Origin: an uncultured Mucilaginibacter sp.
Lineage (GTDB): Bacteria; Bacteroidota; Bacteroidia; Sphingobacteriales; Sphingobacteriaceae
Reading direction: 5' to 3'
Assembly (NCBI RefSeq): GCF_913773635.1
Contig: NZ_CAJYGQ010000012.1
Location: 124,001-188,000 of the forward strand
Length of the DNA: 64,000 nt
Shown one piece after another: positions 7,044 to 15,243 of this stretch; the first letter of the stretch is position 1, and each line of letters begins with the position of its first letter. The notes beneath the pieces were generated by a model. That model was given only the letters and a program-made list of their open reading frames with translations. It was not told where the DNA came from and did not search any database. The translations under genes and the position numbers were made by a program.

Positions 7044-7676
7044 TTGCACACATCTTCGAACATAACACAACCGGATATTGAATGCCTCTTAGAGGTATTT
7101 AATGGCGTTCAAGCATTTGACAGGCAGGCCTTTGAAGCAATGTTACCCCACTGGCAAGTTGTTAATTGCAAGCGGAAGCTTAACTTAACTATTGAAGGTG
7201 ATACTGAGCGTTATCTGTACGTTGTAAGTGAAGGTGTACAAAGATGTTATTGCAACTACCAAGGTAAGGAAACTACGATAGTATTCTTTTATCCCGGTTC
7301 ATTTGGTGGGGTGGTTGATAGCTATTTATTGCAGCGTGCTTCAACCATGAATTTCGAAACGCTTACCTCAAGCCGTTTGCTGAGAATAAGTAATACTCAC
7401 TTTATGCAAGTTACGGAGCAGTACCCTCAGGTTGAACGCTGGTTGCGTATACTGCTAAGTCATACGCTTGCAGGTGTATTGGAACGACAAAAGGAGCTAA
7501 GCGTTTATTCGGCCACCGATAAGCTGAACGCATTGTTCAAGAGAAGCGCGTTTATATTCAATCTCGTTCCGCACAAGTATCTGGCTTCATATATAGGCGT
7601 TGATCCTGCTACCTTCAGTAAATTGTTAGGCAAAATGGATGAAGTTAAAAACAATGGCATAGGTCAAGATTTTTAG
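7044..7676 (+). CDS. Crp/Fnr family transcriptional regulator
   Basis: A 210-residue regulator with an N-terminal cyclic-nucleotide-binding beta roll (about residues 25-125; LYVVSEGVQRCYCNYQGKE and FFYPGSFGG) and a C-terminal winged helix (YLASYIGVDPATFSKLLGK). The arginine and glutamate of the cAMP pocket are not recognisable, so the ligand is unclear. The start is taken as TTG at 7044, because a stop codon lies two codons upstream and the first ATG would delete a helix of the sensor domain. It is divergent from the arginine operon and shares its control region. Confidence 0.85.
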   Translation: MHTSSNITQPDIECLLEVFNGVQAFDRQAFEAMLPHWQVVNCKRKLNLTIEGDTERYLYVVSEGVQRCYCNYQGKETTIVFFYPGSFGGVVDSYLLQRASTMNFETLTSSRLLRISNTHFMQVTEQYPQVERWLRILLSHTLAGVLERQKELSVYSATDKLNALFKRSAFIFNLVPHKYLASYIGVDPATFSKLLGKMDEVKNNGIGQDF

Positions 7677-7716
7677 GCATTTAAAGCAGTTAATTTGCCC
7701 AAACTCAATTAAGCTC

Positions 7717-8304
7717 ATGTCACAATTTAATTCATTGCAATTTTTGAATGCGTTGAAAGCTGATTTGCAAATGGTAACTAATGCAATCAGCAATTTAACA
7801 CCAGATGAAAAAATCTTAAATACTGCTCCTGCACCCGGCAAATGGAGCATAGCGCAAGTGTTGGAGCATCTCAATTTTTACCACAATTTTTATTTGCCCG
7901 AAATTGAAAAGGCCTTTAGCAAGCACAAACGAGTGCATAATAATGACAATTTAAAATTTACCTCCGGACGCATTGGCGGCTATTTAACAGAAATAATGCA
8001 GCCCGATGCTGCAGGTAAAGTGAGCAATAAAACTAAGGCATTCAAAGATTATATTCCTGCCCCGCACCTTGATGCTGAAAACGTGCTGAGCAGCTTTTTG
8101 CAGAACCAGATAAAACTAGCCGCTATAATTGAGCAGGCACAGCATTATGATTTGAACACTTTGCGCGTACCAATGAGTATTACCAGGCTAATCCGTTTAA
8201 AATTAGGAGATTTATTGCGCGTGTTGGTAGTGCACCAGCAACGTCATCTTGTTCAAATTAATGATGCCATAGAGATGCTTGCACCGCAGCATTTCCATAT
8301 GTAG
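7717..8304 (+). CDS. DinB family protein
   Basis: A 195-residue four-helix DinB/YfiT-type protein, a fold used by metal-dependent thiol transferases and many uncharacterised stress proteins. The family signature KWSIAQVLEHLNFYHN (42-57) supplies His51, and a second pair is in VVHQQRHLVQI near the C-terminus, consistent with a three-histidine metal site. No substrate can be named. It follows the Crp/Fnr gene by 40 bases, and the next gene begins 34 bases after its stop. Confidence 0.85.
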   Translation: MSQFNSLQFLNALKADLQMVTNAISNLTPDEKILNTAPAPGKWSIAQVLEHLNFYHNFYLPEIEKAFSKHKRVHNNDNLKFTSGRIGGYLTEIMQPDAAGKVSNKTKAFKDYIPAPHLDAENVLSSFLQNQIKLAAIIEQAQHYDLNTLRVPMSITRLIRLKLGDLLRVLVVHQQRHLVQINDAIEMLAPQHFHM

Positions 8305-8338
8305 TGAACACATATACCAAAAATGCGTTTACGGAGGT

Positions 8339-8845
8339 ATGAATGATGTGCCTTTAATACTTACATTAACGCTTGATGAGCCCAGTCAACAATATTTTAA
8401 CCGATTAAGAAAGGCACACTTTCCACCTGAGCGGAACTATTTAGACGCTCATTTAACCCTTTTTCACAACTTGCCTGCTCATGAAGCTCAAATCATAGAG
8501 GATATTGAATTTGCTGCATCAAATCAAACAACAATGCAACTCCATATAAAAGCTGTTAAAAGTATTGGCAACGGTGTGGCTTTTGATATTGAGTGTATGC
8601 AGTTAAAGCAACTACACAATTATTTGCAGCAACTTTGGCAACCCTGGTTAATTCCGCAAGACAAGCAGAAGCTTTGGCCTCACATCACTATACAAAACAA
8701 GGTTACCCATGATGCCGCAATGTTGCTTAAAGCTCAATTGGAAAATGATTTTGAACCATTTGAAGCAATAGGAACCGGCCTGGCTCTGTTTGAGTACAGG
8801 GGTGGGCCATGGGAATTTGTAAGAGAATTTAAATTCCGGATCTAA
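8339..8845 (+). CDS. 2'-5' RNA ligase / 2H phosphoesterase family protein
   Basis: A 168-residue 2H phosphoesterase with the two diagnostic His-x-Thr motifs: HLTL (38-41) and HITI (115-118). The fold hydrolyses or ligates 2',3'-cyclic phosphate RNA ends or related cyclic phosphodiesters; which one is unknown. I chose the ATG at 8339 (MNDVPLILTLTLDE), since the longer frame overlaps the DinB gene and adds 20 unrelated residues. Its stop overlaps the stop of a convergent small gene by four bases. Confidence 0.85.
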   Translation: MNDVPLILTLTLDEPSQQYFNRLRKAHFPPERNYLDAHLTLFHNLPAHEAQIIEDIEFAASNQTTMQLHIKAVKSIGNGVAFDIECMQLKQLHNYLQQLWQPWLIPQDKQKLWPHITIQNKVTHDAAMLLKAQLENDFEPFEAIGTGLALFEYRGGPWEFVREFKFRI

Positions 8846-9087
8846 TTATATCTGTTGAATGTTTCGCGCCAATCCTTACGCATGTCAGTAAAGCGTGCAG
8901 TAACGGTGGCGTAAAAGGTTTCATCCAGTAATTCAAATACACTGTTTACGCCATCCATCAGGTCAGCTTCAGCAACCTTATAAGTTTGCTCAAAGGCGCC
9001 TTGCTCAATTTTAATGATGAACTTTCGGTTCATGTTAAATATGGAAACCTTAAAATCTGTATGGGGTATTTCGGCAATTACTCTCAT
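8842..9087 (-). CDS. Small conserved hypothetical protein
   Basis: An 81-residue cytosolic protein with no signal peptide, beginning MRVIAEIPHTDFKVSIF. It alternates beta-type segments (KFIIKIEQGAFEQTYKV) with two helices and ends DMRKDWRETFNRYN. I recognise it as a small protein common in Sphingobacteriaceae but not any function. It starts three bases after the stop of the CrtA-like gene, so the two are probably co-transcribed. Confidence 0.75.
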   Translation of the reverse strand: MRVIAEIPHTDFKVSIFNMNRKFIIKIEQGAFEQTYKVAEADLMDGVNSVFELLDETFYATVTARFTDMRKDWRETFNRYN

Positions 9088-9090
9088 GTG

Positions 9091-9795
9091 TTATTTAAAT
9101 TTAACTTTTCCCTGCAACGGATCCTGGCCGTTTAAAGTACCCCAGGCAGCTACAGGTTTAAAACGTGCAAACAGCTCTTCACTATACCAGTTCTCAGCGC
9201 GTGTTTTTTTTATAACCTCGGCATGCTCGCGGCTTTTGTAGGCAAACGCCTTAACATCATCAAGGCTCTCCCATACCGAAAATGTAGCCTGCCTGTATAC
9301 GGGTGCTTCGCCAATTCCAACAGATGTGATATAGCCTTGCGCTTTTGTCATAAAGGCTGCTGCCTGGTCAACGTGGCTCCAAAAGTTTTTTAAACGGTTT
9401 AATCTTATAGTGGCACGTGTTAAAACAGCAACCGGGCCATCATATTCATGCTTTAGCGCGCCATTAAACGGATCCTGTCCATCCCATTTTCCGTGGCTTT
9501 GTAGCGGCTCGGCTAGCATAGTCCAGCTTTCTATGGTAAGCTTTCTCCACCATGATGCTATAAATGAGCGTTTCTCAAACGCTTCATAGTCGGCCCTGCT
9601 TTGCCAAACTGCAAGTAAGCCCCATTGCTGCCAATCGGGCGAGAGGTCGAAAGTTCCGTTGCGCCCACAGCCCATTAGTTTCCAAAAAGTACAGCCTTTT
9701 TGCAGCATAAGCGGAAACCGGTGAATGGCCATGGCAAAAAGTGCAAAAGGTACAAATGCTTTCCGGTAACGTACTATAGTGAGGCTAACAATCAT
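9091..9795 (-). CDS. CrtA-like (spheroidene monooxygenase family) protein
   Basis: A 234-residue protein related to CrtA, the spheroidene monooxygenase of purple bacteria. Recognisable stretches are AMAIHRFPLML, FWKLMGCGRNGTF and GLLAVWQSRADYEAFE, followed by a second ferredoxin-like half with SVGIGEAPVYRQATFSVWESLDDVKAFAYK. The start ATG at 9795 is chosen because the longer frame reaches into the divergent promoter. No carotenoid genes are nearby, so spheroidene is unlikely to be the substrate. It leads a two-gene unit with the 81-residue protein. Confidence 0.75.
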   Translation of the reverse strand: MIVSLTIVRYRKAFVPFALFAMAIHRFPLMLQKGCTFWKLMGCGRNGTFDLSPDWQQWGLLAVWQSRADYEAFEKRSFIASWWRKLTIESWTMLAEPLQSHGKWDGQDPFNGALKHEYDGPVAVLTRATIRLNRLKNFWSHVDQAAAFMTKAQGYITSVGIGEAPVYRQATFSVWESLDDVKAFAYKSREHAEVIKKTRAENWYSEELFARFKPVAAWGTLNGQDPLQGKVKFK

Positions 9796-9857
9796 TACTA
9801 AGCGAAATAAACAATTAAATATGATATTCACCTTATTTACTTTTATGGGCACCTGCT

Positions 9858-9865
9858 TACATTTG
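9858..9865 (+). promoter_or_regulatory. -7 box directly before the fRMsr start
   Basis: TACATTTG matches TAnnTTTG exactly and lies only four bases before the ATG at 9870. If used, the transcript would begin at or next to the start codon, that is, be leaderless. No clear -33 TTTG is present. Confidence 0.4.
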
Positions 9866-9869
9866 TGCC

Positions 9870-10346
9870 ATGGCCGAAGACTTGAACATCATTCAATCAA
9901 CTGATAAAGCAGCGCAATATCAATCGCTCATACCTCAAATAGAAGCGCTTTTGCATGGCGAAACCGACCAAACAGCTAACCTGGCTAATATGGCGGCAGC
10001 ACTTAAAGAGCAATTCAAATGGTTTTGGGTTGGTTTTTATTTGGTTAAAGAAGGGCAATTGGTATTAGGGCCTTTTCAAGGCCCGGTGGCTTGCACGCGT
10101 ATAGGCTTGGGCAAAGGAGTGTGCGGTGCTGCGTGGGAACGAAAGAAAACCCTTGTAGTACCTGATGTTGAAGCTTTTCCCGGCCATATTGCCTGCAGTT
10201 CGTTGTCGCAATCAGAAATTGTTGTACCACTATTACACAATGGAGAGGTAATGGGCGTTTTAGACGTTGACAGTGAAATGCTTGATCAGTTTGATGAAAC
10301 AGATGCTTTATACCTTGAAGAACTGGTGAAGCTCATTAAGTTTTAA
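9870..10346 (+). CDS. msrC: Free methionine-(R)-sulfoxide reductase (GAF domain)
   Basis: A 158-residue GAF-domain enzyme that reduces free methionine-R-sulfoxide with thioredoxin. The three catalytic/resolving cysteines are Cys75, Cys85 and Cys109, in GPVACTRI, GKGVCG and HIACSS. Their spacing (10 and 24) is the same as the Cys84-94-118 set known in E. coli fRMsr, and VMGVLDVDS follows as expected. The following hydrolase gene begins at the base after its stop codon, so they share a message. Confidence 0.93.
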   Translation: MAEDLNIIQSTDKAAQYQSLIPQIEALLHGETDQTANLANMAAALKEQFKWFWVGFYLVKEGQLVLGPFQGPVACTRIGLGKGVCGAAWERKKTLVVPDVEAFPGHIACSSLSQSEIVVPLLHNGEVMGVLDVDSEMLDQFDETDALYLEELVKLIKF

Positions 10347-11006
10347 ATGAACAAACTCTTTCTTATTTCAGGACTTGGTGCCGACAGGCGTTTGTTTAAC
10401 AAGCTTGACCTGCCTGGCTACGAACTTGTTCATGTAGACTGGATTGAGCCTGAATCTTCAGACACTATATCTTCTTACGCTCATAAACTGATACAGACTT
10501 ATTATATCACAAATGGGGCAAATGTTTTAGGAGTTTCGTTAGGAGGGGTGATGACGGTTGAAATAAGTACGCTGCTCAACCTTCGTAAGGCCATCATCAT
10601 ATCGAGTATCAAATCAGCAGATGAAATACCGGCCTACTTTAAATTTTTTCGTAAAGTTCCAATTTACAAAATAATTCCTCATGGATTTTACACAACTATG
10701 GGCGGCATTATAAAACCCTTGTTTGGCGATACCAAAGGTAAAGCCGGGTCTCTGTTTGCAGATATGATAAAAAACACTTCCCCAGCATTTATGCGCTGGG
10801 CTATGCACGCTATTCTTCACTGGCTGCCAAAGCCTCTTAATGCCAAAATTTATCACATCATTGGTAATAAGGATTTGATATTTCCACATCGAAGAATAAC
10901 AACAGCCACCCATATAGTGAATGAAGGCAGTCATGATATGGTTTATACTCGTGGAGCCGAGATCAGCAAACTAATACAATCCATACTTAATGAAGAAGTT
11001 GCCTGA
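10347..11006 (+). CDS. Alpha/beta hydrolase
   Basis: A 219-residue cytosolic alpha/beta hydrolase. The nucleophile elbow is GVSLGG (62-67, Ser64); the start MNKLFLISGLGADRRLF gives the oxyanion-hole strand; the acid is likely in IIGNKDLIFPHRR and the histidine in NEGSHDMVY. The substrate is unknown. It abuts msrC without a spacer and overlaps the next gene by 17 bases, so three repair or detoxification genes appear translationally linked. Confidence 0.85.
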   Translation: MNKLFLISGLGADRRLFNKLDLPGYELVHVDWIEPESSDTISSYAHKLIQTYYITNGANVLGVSLGGVMTVEISTLLNLRKAIIISSIKSADEIPAYFKFFRKVPIYKIIPHGFYTTMGGIIKPLFGDTKGKAGSLFADMIKNTSPAFMRWAMHAILHWLPKPLNAKIYHIIGNKDLIFPHRRITTATHIVNEGSHDMVYTRGAEISKLIQSILNEEVA

Positions 11007-11595
11007 AAGTTTTTACCTAAGTAATGAGGTAACCAGTGTTGCCCGTAATTTACTTGGTAAGTATCTACTTACCTGCATTGACGGTGTAGTTAGCGGCGGT
11101 TACATTGTTGAAACAGAAGCTTATAATGGAGTTGTTGATAAGGCCTCGCACGCTTACGGTAATCGCTTAACGCCCCGTACTCAAACCATGTTTGAGCGTG
11201 GTGGAATTGCCTATGTGTACCTTTGCTATGGAATACACGAGATGCTTAACGTTGTAACATCTGTGGAGGGGCAGCCGCATGCTGTACTTATTAGGGCAAT
11301 AAATCCTACAGAAGGGATTGACGCTTTACTATACAGGCGTAATATGGCCGTTGTAAAGCATAATATCACCGCCGGACCAGGTTCGGTAGGTAAGGCTTTG
11401 GGTATAACACGTAAGCTTAATAGTGTAAGCTTTCAAAGTGATACTATTTGGATTGAGGATCGTGGGTTAAGCTTTGCGGAACATGAAGTTGCTGCAGTTC
11501 CGCGCATTGGCGTAGCTTATGCTAAGGAAGATGCACTGCTGCCATATCGCTTTTATGTTAAGGGCAATGCTTATGTAAGCAAACCAAATAAATAA
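10990..11595 (+). CDS. 3-methyladenine DNA glycosylase (AAG/MPG family)
   Basis: A 201-residue monofunctional alkyladenine DNA glycosylase that excises alkylated purines. Family features: LARNLLGKYL-like start (VARNLLGKYL), VETEAYNGVVDKASHAYGNR with the catalytic Glu, TMFERGGIAYVYLCYGIHEMLNVVT, and the late GPGSVGKALGIT. The ATG lies inside the hydrolase gene. Its presence next to methionine sulfoxide reductase suggests a small damage-repair operon. Confidence 0.93.
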   Translation: MKKLPESFYLSNEVTSVARNLLGKYLLTCIDGVVSGGYIVETEAYNGVVDKASHAYGNRLTPRTQTMFERGGIAYVYLCYGIHEMLNVVTSVEGQPHAVLIRAINPTEGIDALLYRRNMAVVKHNITAGPGSVGKALGITRKLNSVSFQSDTIWIEDRGLSFAEHEVAAVPRIGVAYAKEDALLPYRFYVKGNAYVSKPNK

Positions 11596-11653
11596 AATTC
11601 AATCAAAACTCATGCTGGCGGGTTATTAAGTTATCAAACTAAAATATCTCGCC

Positions 11654-12160
11654 ATGGAGTATCAGAATGAATTAAAAAAACTTGAAAATATCGATCATCT
11701 GCGTACGCTTATTGATAAATCAAAAACAGCAATGCTAACTACTTTCGGCACTGCCGATGGTTTTCACAGCAGGCCAATGGCTACTGCACAACTTGATGTG
11801 GAAGGTTATTTGTGGTTCTTTACCAATGAGTTCTCACCTAAGGTTGCCGAAATCTCTATTGACAATAAGGTGAACGTTACTTATTCCAATTCAAGTGCAA
11901 ATACATACATCAGCATAAATGGTACAGCTCAGCTTGTTGATGACAGAGCAAAGATGCATGAACTTTGGGATCCGTTTATCGAAGCCTTTTTTAAGCACGG
12001 AGTTGAAGACCCTAAACTCATTTTGCTTAAGGTTGACATTAGCGATGCTGAATATTGGGATAACAGCGCAGGAGCATTAGGCCTGGCGTTTAAGTGGATG
12101 AAAGCAGTAATAACCGGAACAAAATTTGAACCGGGCGAACATGAGAAAGTTGATCTATAA
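11654..12160 (+). CDS. Pyridoxamine 5'-phosphate oxidase-like, general stress protein 26 family
   Basis: A 168-residue flavin split-barrel protein. Typical are AMLTTFGTADGFHSRPMATAQ (27-47), YLWFFTNEFSPKVAEI and VNVTYSNSSANTYISINGTAQL, then a C-terminal ALGLAFKWMKAVITGTKFEPGEHEKV tail known from stress-induced homologues. The likely ligand is FMN or FAD; no reaction is established. A rho-independent terminator follows directly. Confidence 0.88.
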   Translation: MEYQNELKKLENIDHLRTLIDKSKTAMLTTFGTADGFHSRPMATAQLDVEGYLWFFTNEFSPKVAEISIDNKVNVTYSNSSANTYISINGTAQLVDDRAKMHELWDPFIEAFFKHGVEDPKLILLKVDISDAEYWDNSAGALGLAFKWMKAVITGTKFEPGEHEKVDL

Positions 12161-12165
12161 AATAC

Positions 12166-12190
12166 AGGCAGGTTAAACCTGCCTTTTTTG
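12166..12190 (+). terminator. Rho-independent terminator
   Basis: AGGCAGGTT and AACCTGCCT form a near-perfect palindrome followed by a T6 run, six bases after the stop of the split-barrel gene. It separates that unit from kynureninase, which starts 13 bases further on. Confidence 0.85.
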
Positions 12191-12202
12191 TATAATTGAC
12201 TA

Positions 12203-13492
12203 ATGGAATTTCAAAACACTGCCCAATTTGCTGCCCGGCTTGATGCACAGGATTCTTTAAATGGCTTTCGAGAGCAATTTTTAATCCCAAAGCACAATGG
12301 TAATGATGCTATTTACTTATGCGGTAACTCATTAGGATTGCAACCTAAAACGACTCAACAGTACATAGGCGATAAGTTAAACGAGTGGCATAATTTAGCC
12401 GTTGAAGGTTGGTTTCAAGGTGATAACCCATGGCTTGGTTATCACAAACAATTATTACCTGCACTGGCAAATATTGTAGGTGCAAAACCGGCAGAAGTAA
12501 CTGTGATGAATTCACTTACCATTAATTTGCACTTACTGATGGTGAGCTTTTACCAGCCCAGAAATGGCAGGTATAAAATTGTGATGGAAGGTGGTGCCTT
12601 TCCATCTGATCAGTATGCAGTAGAAAGTCAGGTGAGATTTCACGGTTTTGACCCCGCCAACGCTATTATTGAAATATTTCCACGTAGTGGCGAAAGCACA
12701 CTTCATACACAGGATATATTGGACGTTATTGAAAATAACGGAAATGAGATTGCATTGGTGCTGTTTAGCGGTATAAATTATTATACAGGGCAGCTTTTTG
12801 ATTTAAAAGCAATTGCCCAAGCAGCGCACGAAGCTGGTGCAATTGCAGGGTTTGATTTGGCACATGCTGCGGGTAATGTTCCGTTGCAACTTCATGATTG
12901 GGAGGCCGACTTTGCTTGTTGGTGTTCGTACAAGTACATGAACTCAGGGCCTGGCGGTATAAGTGGCGTATTTGTGCATGAGCGTAATCACCAAAACAAG
13001 GAATTAAATCGTTTTGCTGGCTGGTGGGGGTACCGTAACGATACCCGCTTTAAAATGGCCCCAGGCTTTGAGCCTGAAGCTGGTGCCGAAGGCTGGCAGG
13101 TTAGCACAAGTCCCATTTTATTGATGGCTGCACATAAGGCGTCACTTGACATATTTGAAGAAGCAGGAGGTATAAATGCATTGTATAATAAGGCAACGAA
13201 TCTAACCGATTACCTGGAGTATTTAATTAAGCAAGTAAATCAAGGTATTGATTATGAATTATTTAAAATTATTACTCCAACTGATGTATGTCAACGTGGC
13301 AGTCAGTTATCGGTAATATGTAAGCATAGCGGTAAAGCCATATTTGACTATATGGTTAAGCAGGGTGTAATAGGCGATTGGCGCGAACCTGATGTAATTA
13401 GGTTGAGTCCGGTACCGCTTTATAACACATTTACTGATGTATACACCGCTGCAATTCACCTGGCCGATGCTGCCAAATCTATAACCGCATGA
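12203..13492 (+). CDS. kynU: Kynureninase
   Basis: PLP enzyme of tryptophan breakdown that cleaves kynurenine (or 3-hydroxykynurenine) to anthranilate (or 3-hydroxyanthranilate) and alanine. The 429 residues are normal length. Motifs: YLCGNSLGLQP (38-48), FDLAHAAGNVPL (217-228) with the Asp that contacts PLP, and CWCSYKYMNSGPGG (239-252) with Schiff-base Lys244. No other kynurenine-pathway gene is in the window. Its stop overlaps the start of the bestrophin gene (ATGA). Confidence 0.95.
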   Translation: MEFQNTAQFAARLDAQDSLNGFREQFLIPKHNGNDAIYLCGNSLGLQPKTTQQYIGDKLNEWHNLAVEGWFQGDNPWLGYHKQLLPALANIVGAKPAEVTVMNSLTINLHLLMVSFYQPRNGRYKIVMEGGAFPSDQYAVESQVRFHGFDPANAIIEIFPRSGESTLHTQDILDVIENNGNEIALVLFSGINYYTGQLFDLKAIAQAAHEAGAIAGFDLAHAAGNVPLQLHDWEADFACWCSYKYMNSGPGGISGVFVHERNHQNKELNRFAGWWGYRNDTRFKMAPGFEPEAGAEGWQVSTSPILLMAAHKASLDIFEEAGGINALYNKATNLTDYLEYLIKQVNQGIDYELFKIITPTDVCQRGSQLSVICKHSGKAIFDYMVKQGVIGDWREPDVIRLSPVPLYNTFTDVYTAAIHLADAAKSITA

Positions 13493-14337
13493 TCACGTAT
13501 AACCCTAAAGATTGGTTCACCTTTCTGTTTCGCTTCCATAAGTCTGATACACTGCGTAAGCTTTTTCCGCTGATGATTGGAGTGGGTTTATATTCTGCTT
13601 TAACTACGTGGTTATTGCTTGATTACATTCATTTGCCCGATAGCAGTGTAATTCACAAAACCAGTGTTGTGCATTCAACGTTGGGTTTTGTTTTATCATT
13701 ACTGCTAGCCTTTCGTATAAACTCGGCTTATGACCGTTGGTGGGAAGGGCGTAAACTTTGGGGAGCACTAGTAAATAACAGTCGTAACCTGGCCATTAAG
13801 GTAAAGCATTTAGGTAATGATGCCGACAGGCAGTTTTTCAACCAACATATACCTCTGTATGCAGAAACGTTAAGAGATCACCTTCGCGATCGCAATAACG
13901 AAAACGCCATAGGCGCCGGTTTTTATTCTACTCAGCATTTGCCCAATCAGGTGGCATCGGCTATGATAGGGCGTGCTTATCAATTAAATGGTGGATCTAT
14001 TGATACCGGGCAATTGATAAGCATTAATGCCGAATTAATGTCTTTCACTGATATTTGCGGAGCCTGCGAACGTATCAAAAACACGCCTATACCTTACAAC
14101 TATGGTACGTTCATTAAAAAGTTTATTTTCTTTTTTGTGATGAGCTTGCCGCTTACCTGGGCTTTTGAACTTCATTACTACATCATCCCAATTATTGCAT
14201 TTGTGCTTTATGTGCTGGCAAGTATTGAATTGATTGCTGAGGAGATTGAAGACCCGTTTGGATTTGATGAAAATGATTTGCCGCTGGATAAAATTTCGGT
14301 CAATATAAAAAAGCATGTTGGGGAAATACTTGGATAG
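13489..14337 (+). CDS. Bestrophin family (UPF0187) channel protein
   Basis: A 282-residue inner-membrane protein of the bestrophin family, pentameric ion channels. The start MITYNPKDWFTFLFRFHKSDTL, the FRINSAYDRWWEGRKLWGALVNNSRNL block (75-101) and the GTFIKKFIFFFVMSLPLTWAFE pair of helices are typical, as is the closing EIEDPFGFDENDLPLD. Bacterial members conduct monovalent cations. It is coupled to kynU by a four-base overlap and followed three bases later by the HDAC-like gene. Confidence 0.9.
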   Translation: MITYNPKDWFTFLFRFHKSDTLRKLFPLMIGVGLYSALTTWLLLDYIHLPDSSVIHKTSVVHSTLGFVLSLLLAFRINSAYDRWWEGRKLWGALVNNSRNLAIKVKHLGNDADRQFFNQHIPLYAETLRDHLRDRNNENAIGAGFYSTQHLPNQVASAMIGRAYQLNGGSIDTGQLISINAELMSFTDICGACERIKNTPIPYNYGTFIKKFIFFFVMSLPLTWAFELHYYIIPIIAFVLYVLASIELIAEEIEDPFGFDENDLPLDKISVNIKKHVGEILG

Positions 14338-14340
14338 CCT

Positions 14341-15243
14341 ATGTTGAAAATTGCCTTTGACCCAATATACGCTCATCCGTTGCCCGAAGGCCATCGGTTT
14401 CCAATGCTTAAATATGAGCTTATACCTCAGCAACTGCTTTACGAAGGGCTTATTAATGAAGATAATCTGTTTTCGCCTGAACCGTTAGACGAAGAAACAA
14501 TTTTGCTTACCCATGATAAAGCTTATTGGGAGCAATTACGCAATCTAACGCTTCCGCCAAAGGAACAGCGGCGTATAGGTTTTCCGCTTACCGACCGACT
14601 TGTGGAACGTGAAATACGGATTGCCAAAGGTACTATTGATGGATGCCATTATGCTTATAAATACGGTGTAGCCTTTAATGTGGCCGGCGGTACCCACCAT
14701 GCCGGAAGCAATTGGGGTGAAGGTTTTTGCATGTTAAATGATCAGGCCGTTGCAGCAAACTATTTACTTAACAGTAAATTAGCCAAGTCTATATTAATAA
14801 TCGATTTAGATGTGCACCAAGGAAATGGCACTGCTAAAATATTTGAAGACGAGCCAAGGGTATTTACTTTTTCAATGCATGGTGATAAGAATTTCCCTTT
14901 CCGAAAAGAAAAATCAGATTTGGATATTCCACTTGCAGACGGTGTTACCGATGATGAATTTTTAGATAATGTATACCAAACTGTGCCGCAGCTAATAAAC
15001 AATCAAAAACCTGATTTTATATTTTACTTATCAGGAGTTGATGTATTGGCATCTGATAAACTGGGTAAGTTGTCACTTAGTAAAGAAGCTTGTAAGGAGC
15101 GAGACCACTTTGTATTGGAGCAATGCAAAAACGCAGGCATACCCGTACAGGTAAGCATGGGCGGGGGGTATTCTCCGCAAATTAAAGACATTGTTGATGC
15201 CCATTGCAATACTTACAGGGCAGCGCTTGATTTATATTTTTAA
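14341..15243 (+). CDS. Histone-deacetylase-like amidohydrolase
   Basis: A 300-residue zinc deacetylase of the HDAC/AcuC superfamily. Catalytic features: GGTHHAG (116-122, His119-His120), DLDVHQGNGT (155-164, zinc ligands Asp157 and His159), SGVDVLASD (231-239, ligand Asp234) and MGGGYS near the end. The bacterial substrate may be acetylpolyamines, acetoin-pathway proteins or others. It closes a kynU-bestrophin-deacetylase unit, and its last 12 bases overlap the convergent MATE gene. Confidence 0.92.
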   Translation: MLKIAFDPIYAHPLPEGHRFPMLKYELIPQQLLYEGLINEDNLFSPEPLDEETILLTHDKAYWEQLRNLTLPPKEQRRIGFPLTDRLVEREIRIAKGTIDGCHYAYKYGVAFNVAGGTHHAGSNWGEGFCMLNDQAVAANYLLNSKLAKSILIIDLDVHQGNGTAKIFEDEPRVFTFSMHGDKNFPFRKEKSDLDIPLADGVTDDEFLDNVYQTVPQLINNQKPDFIFYLSGVDVLASDKLGKLSLSKEACKERDHFVLEQCKNAGIPVQVSMGGGYSPQIKDIVDAHCNTYRAALDLYF

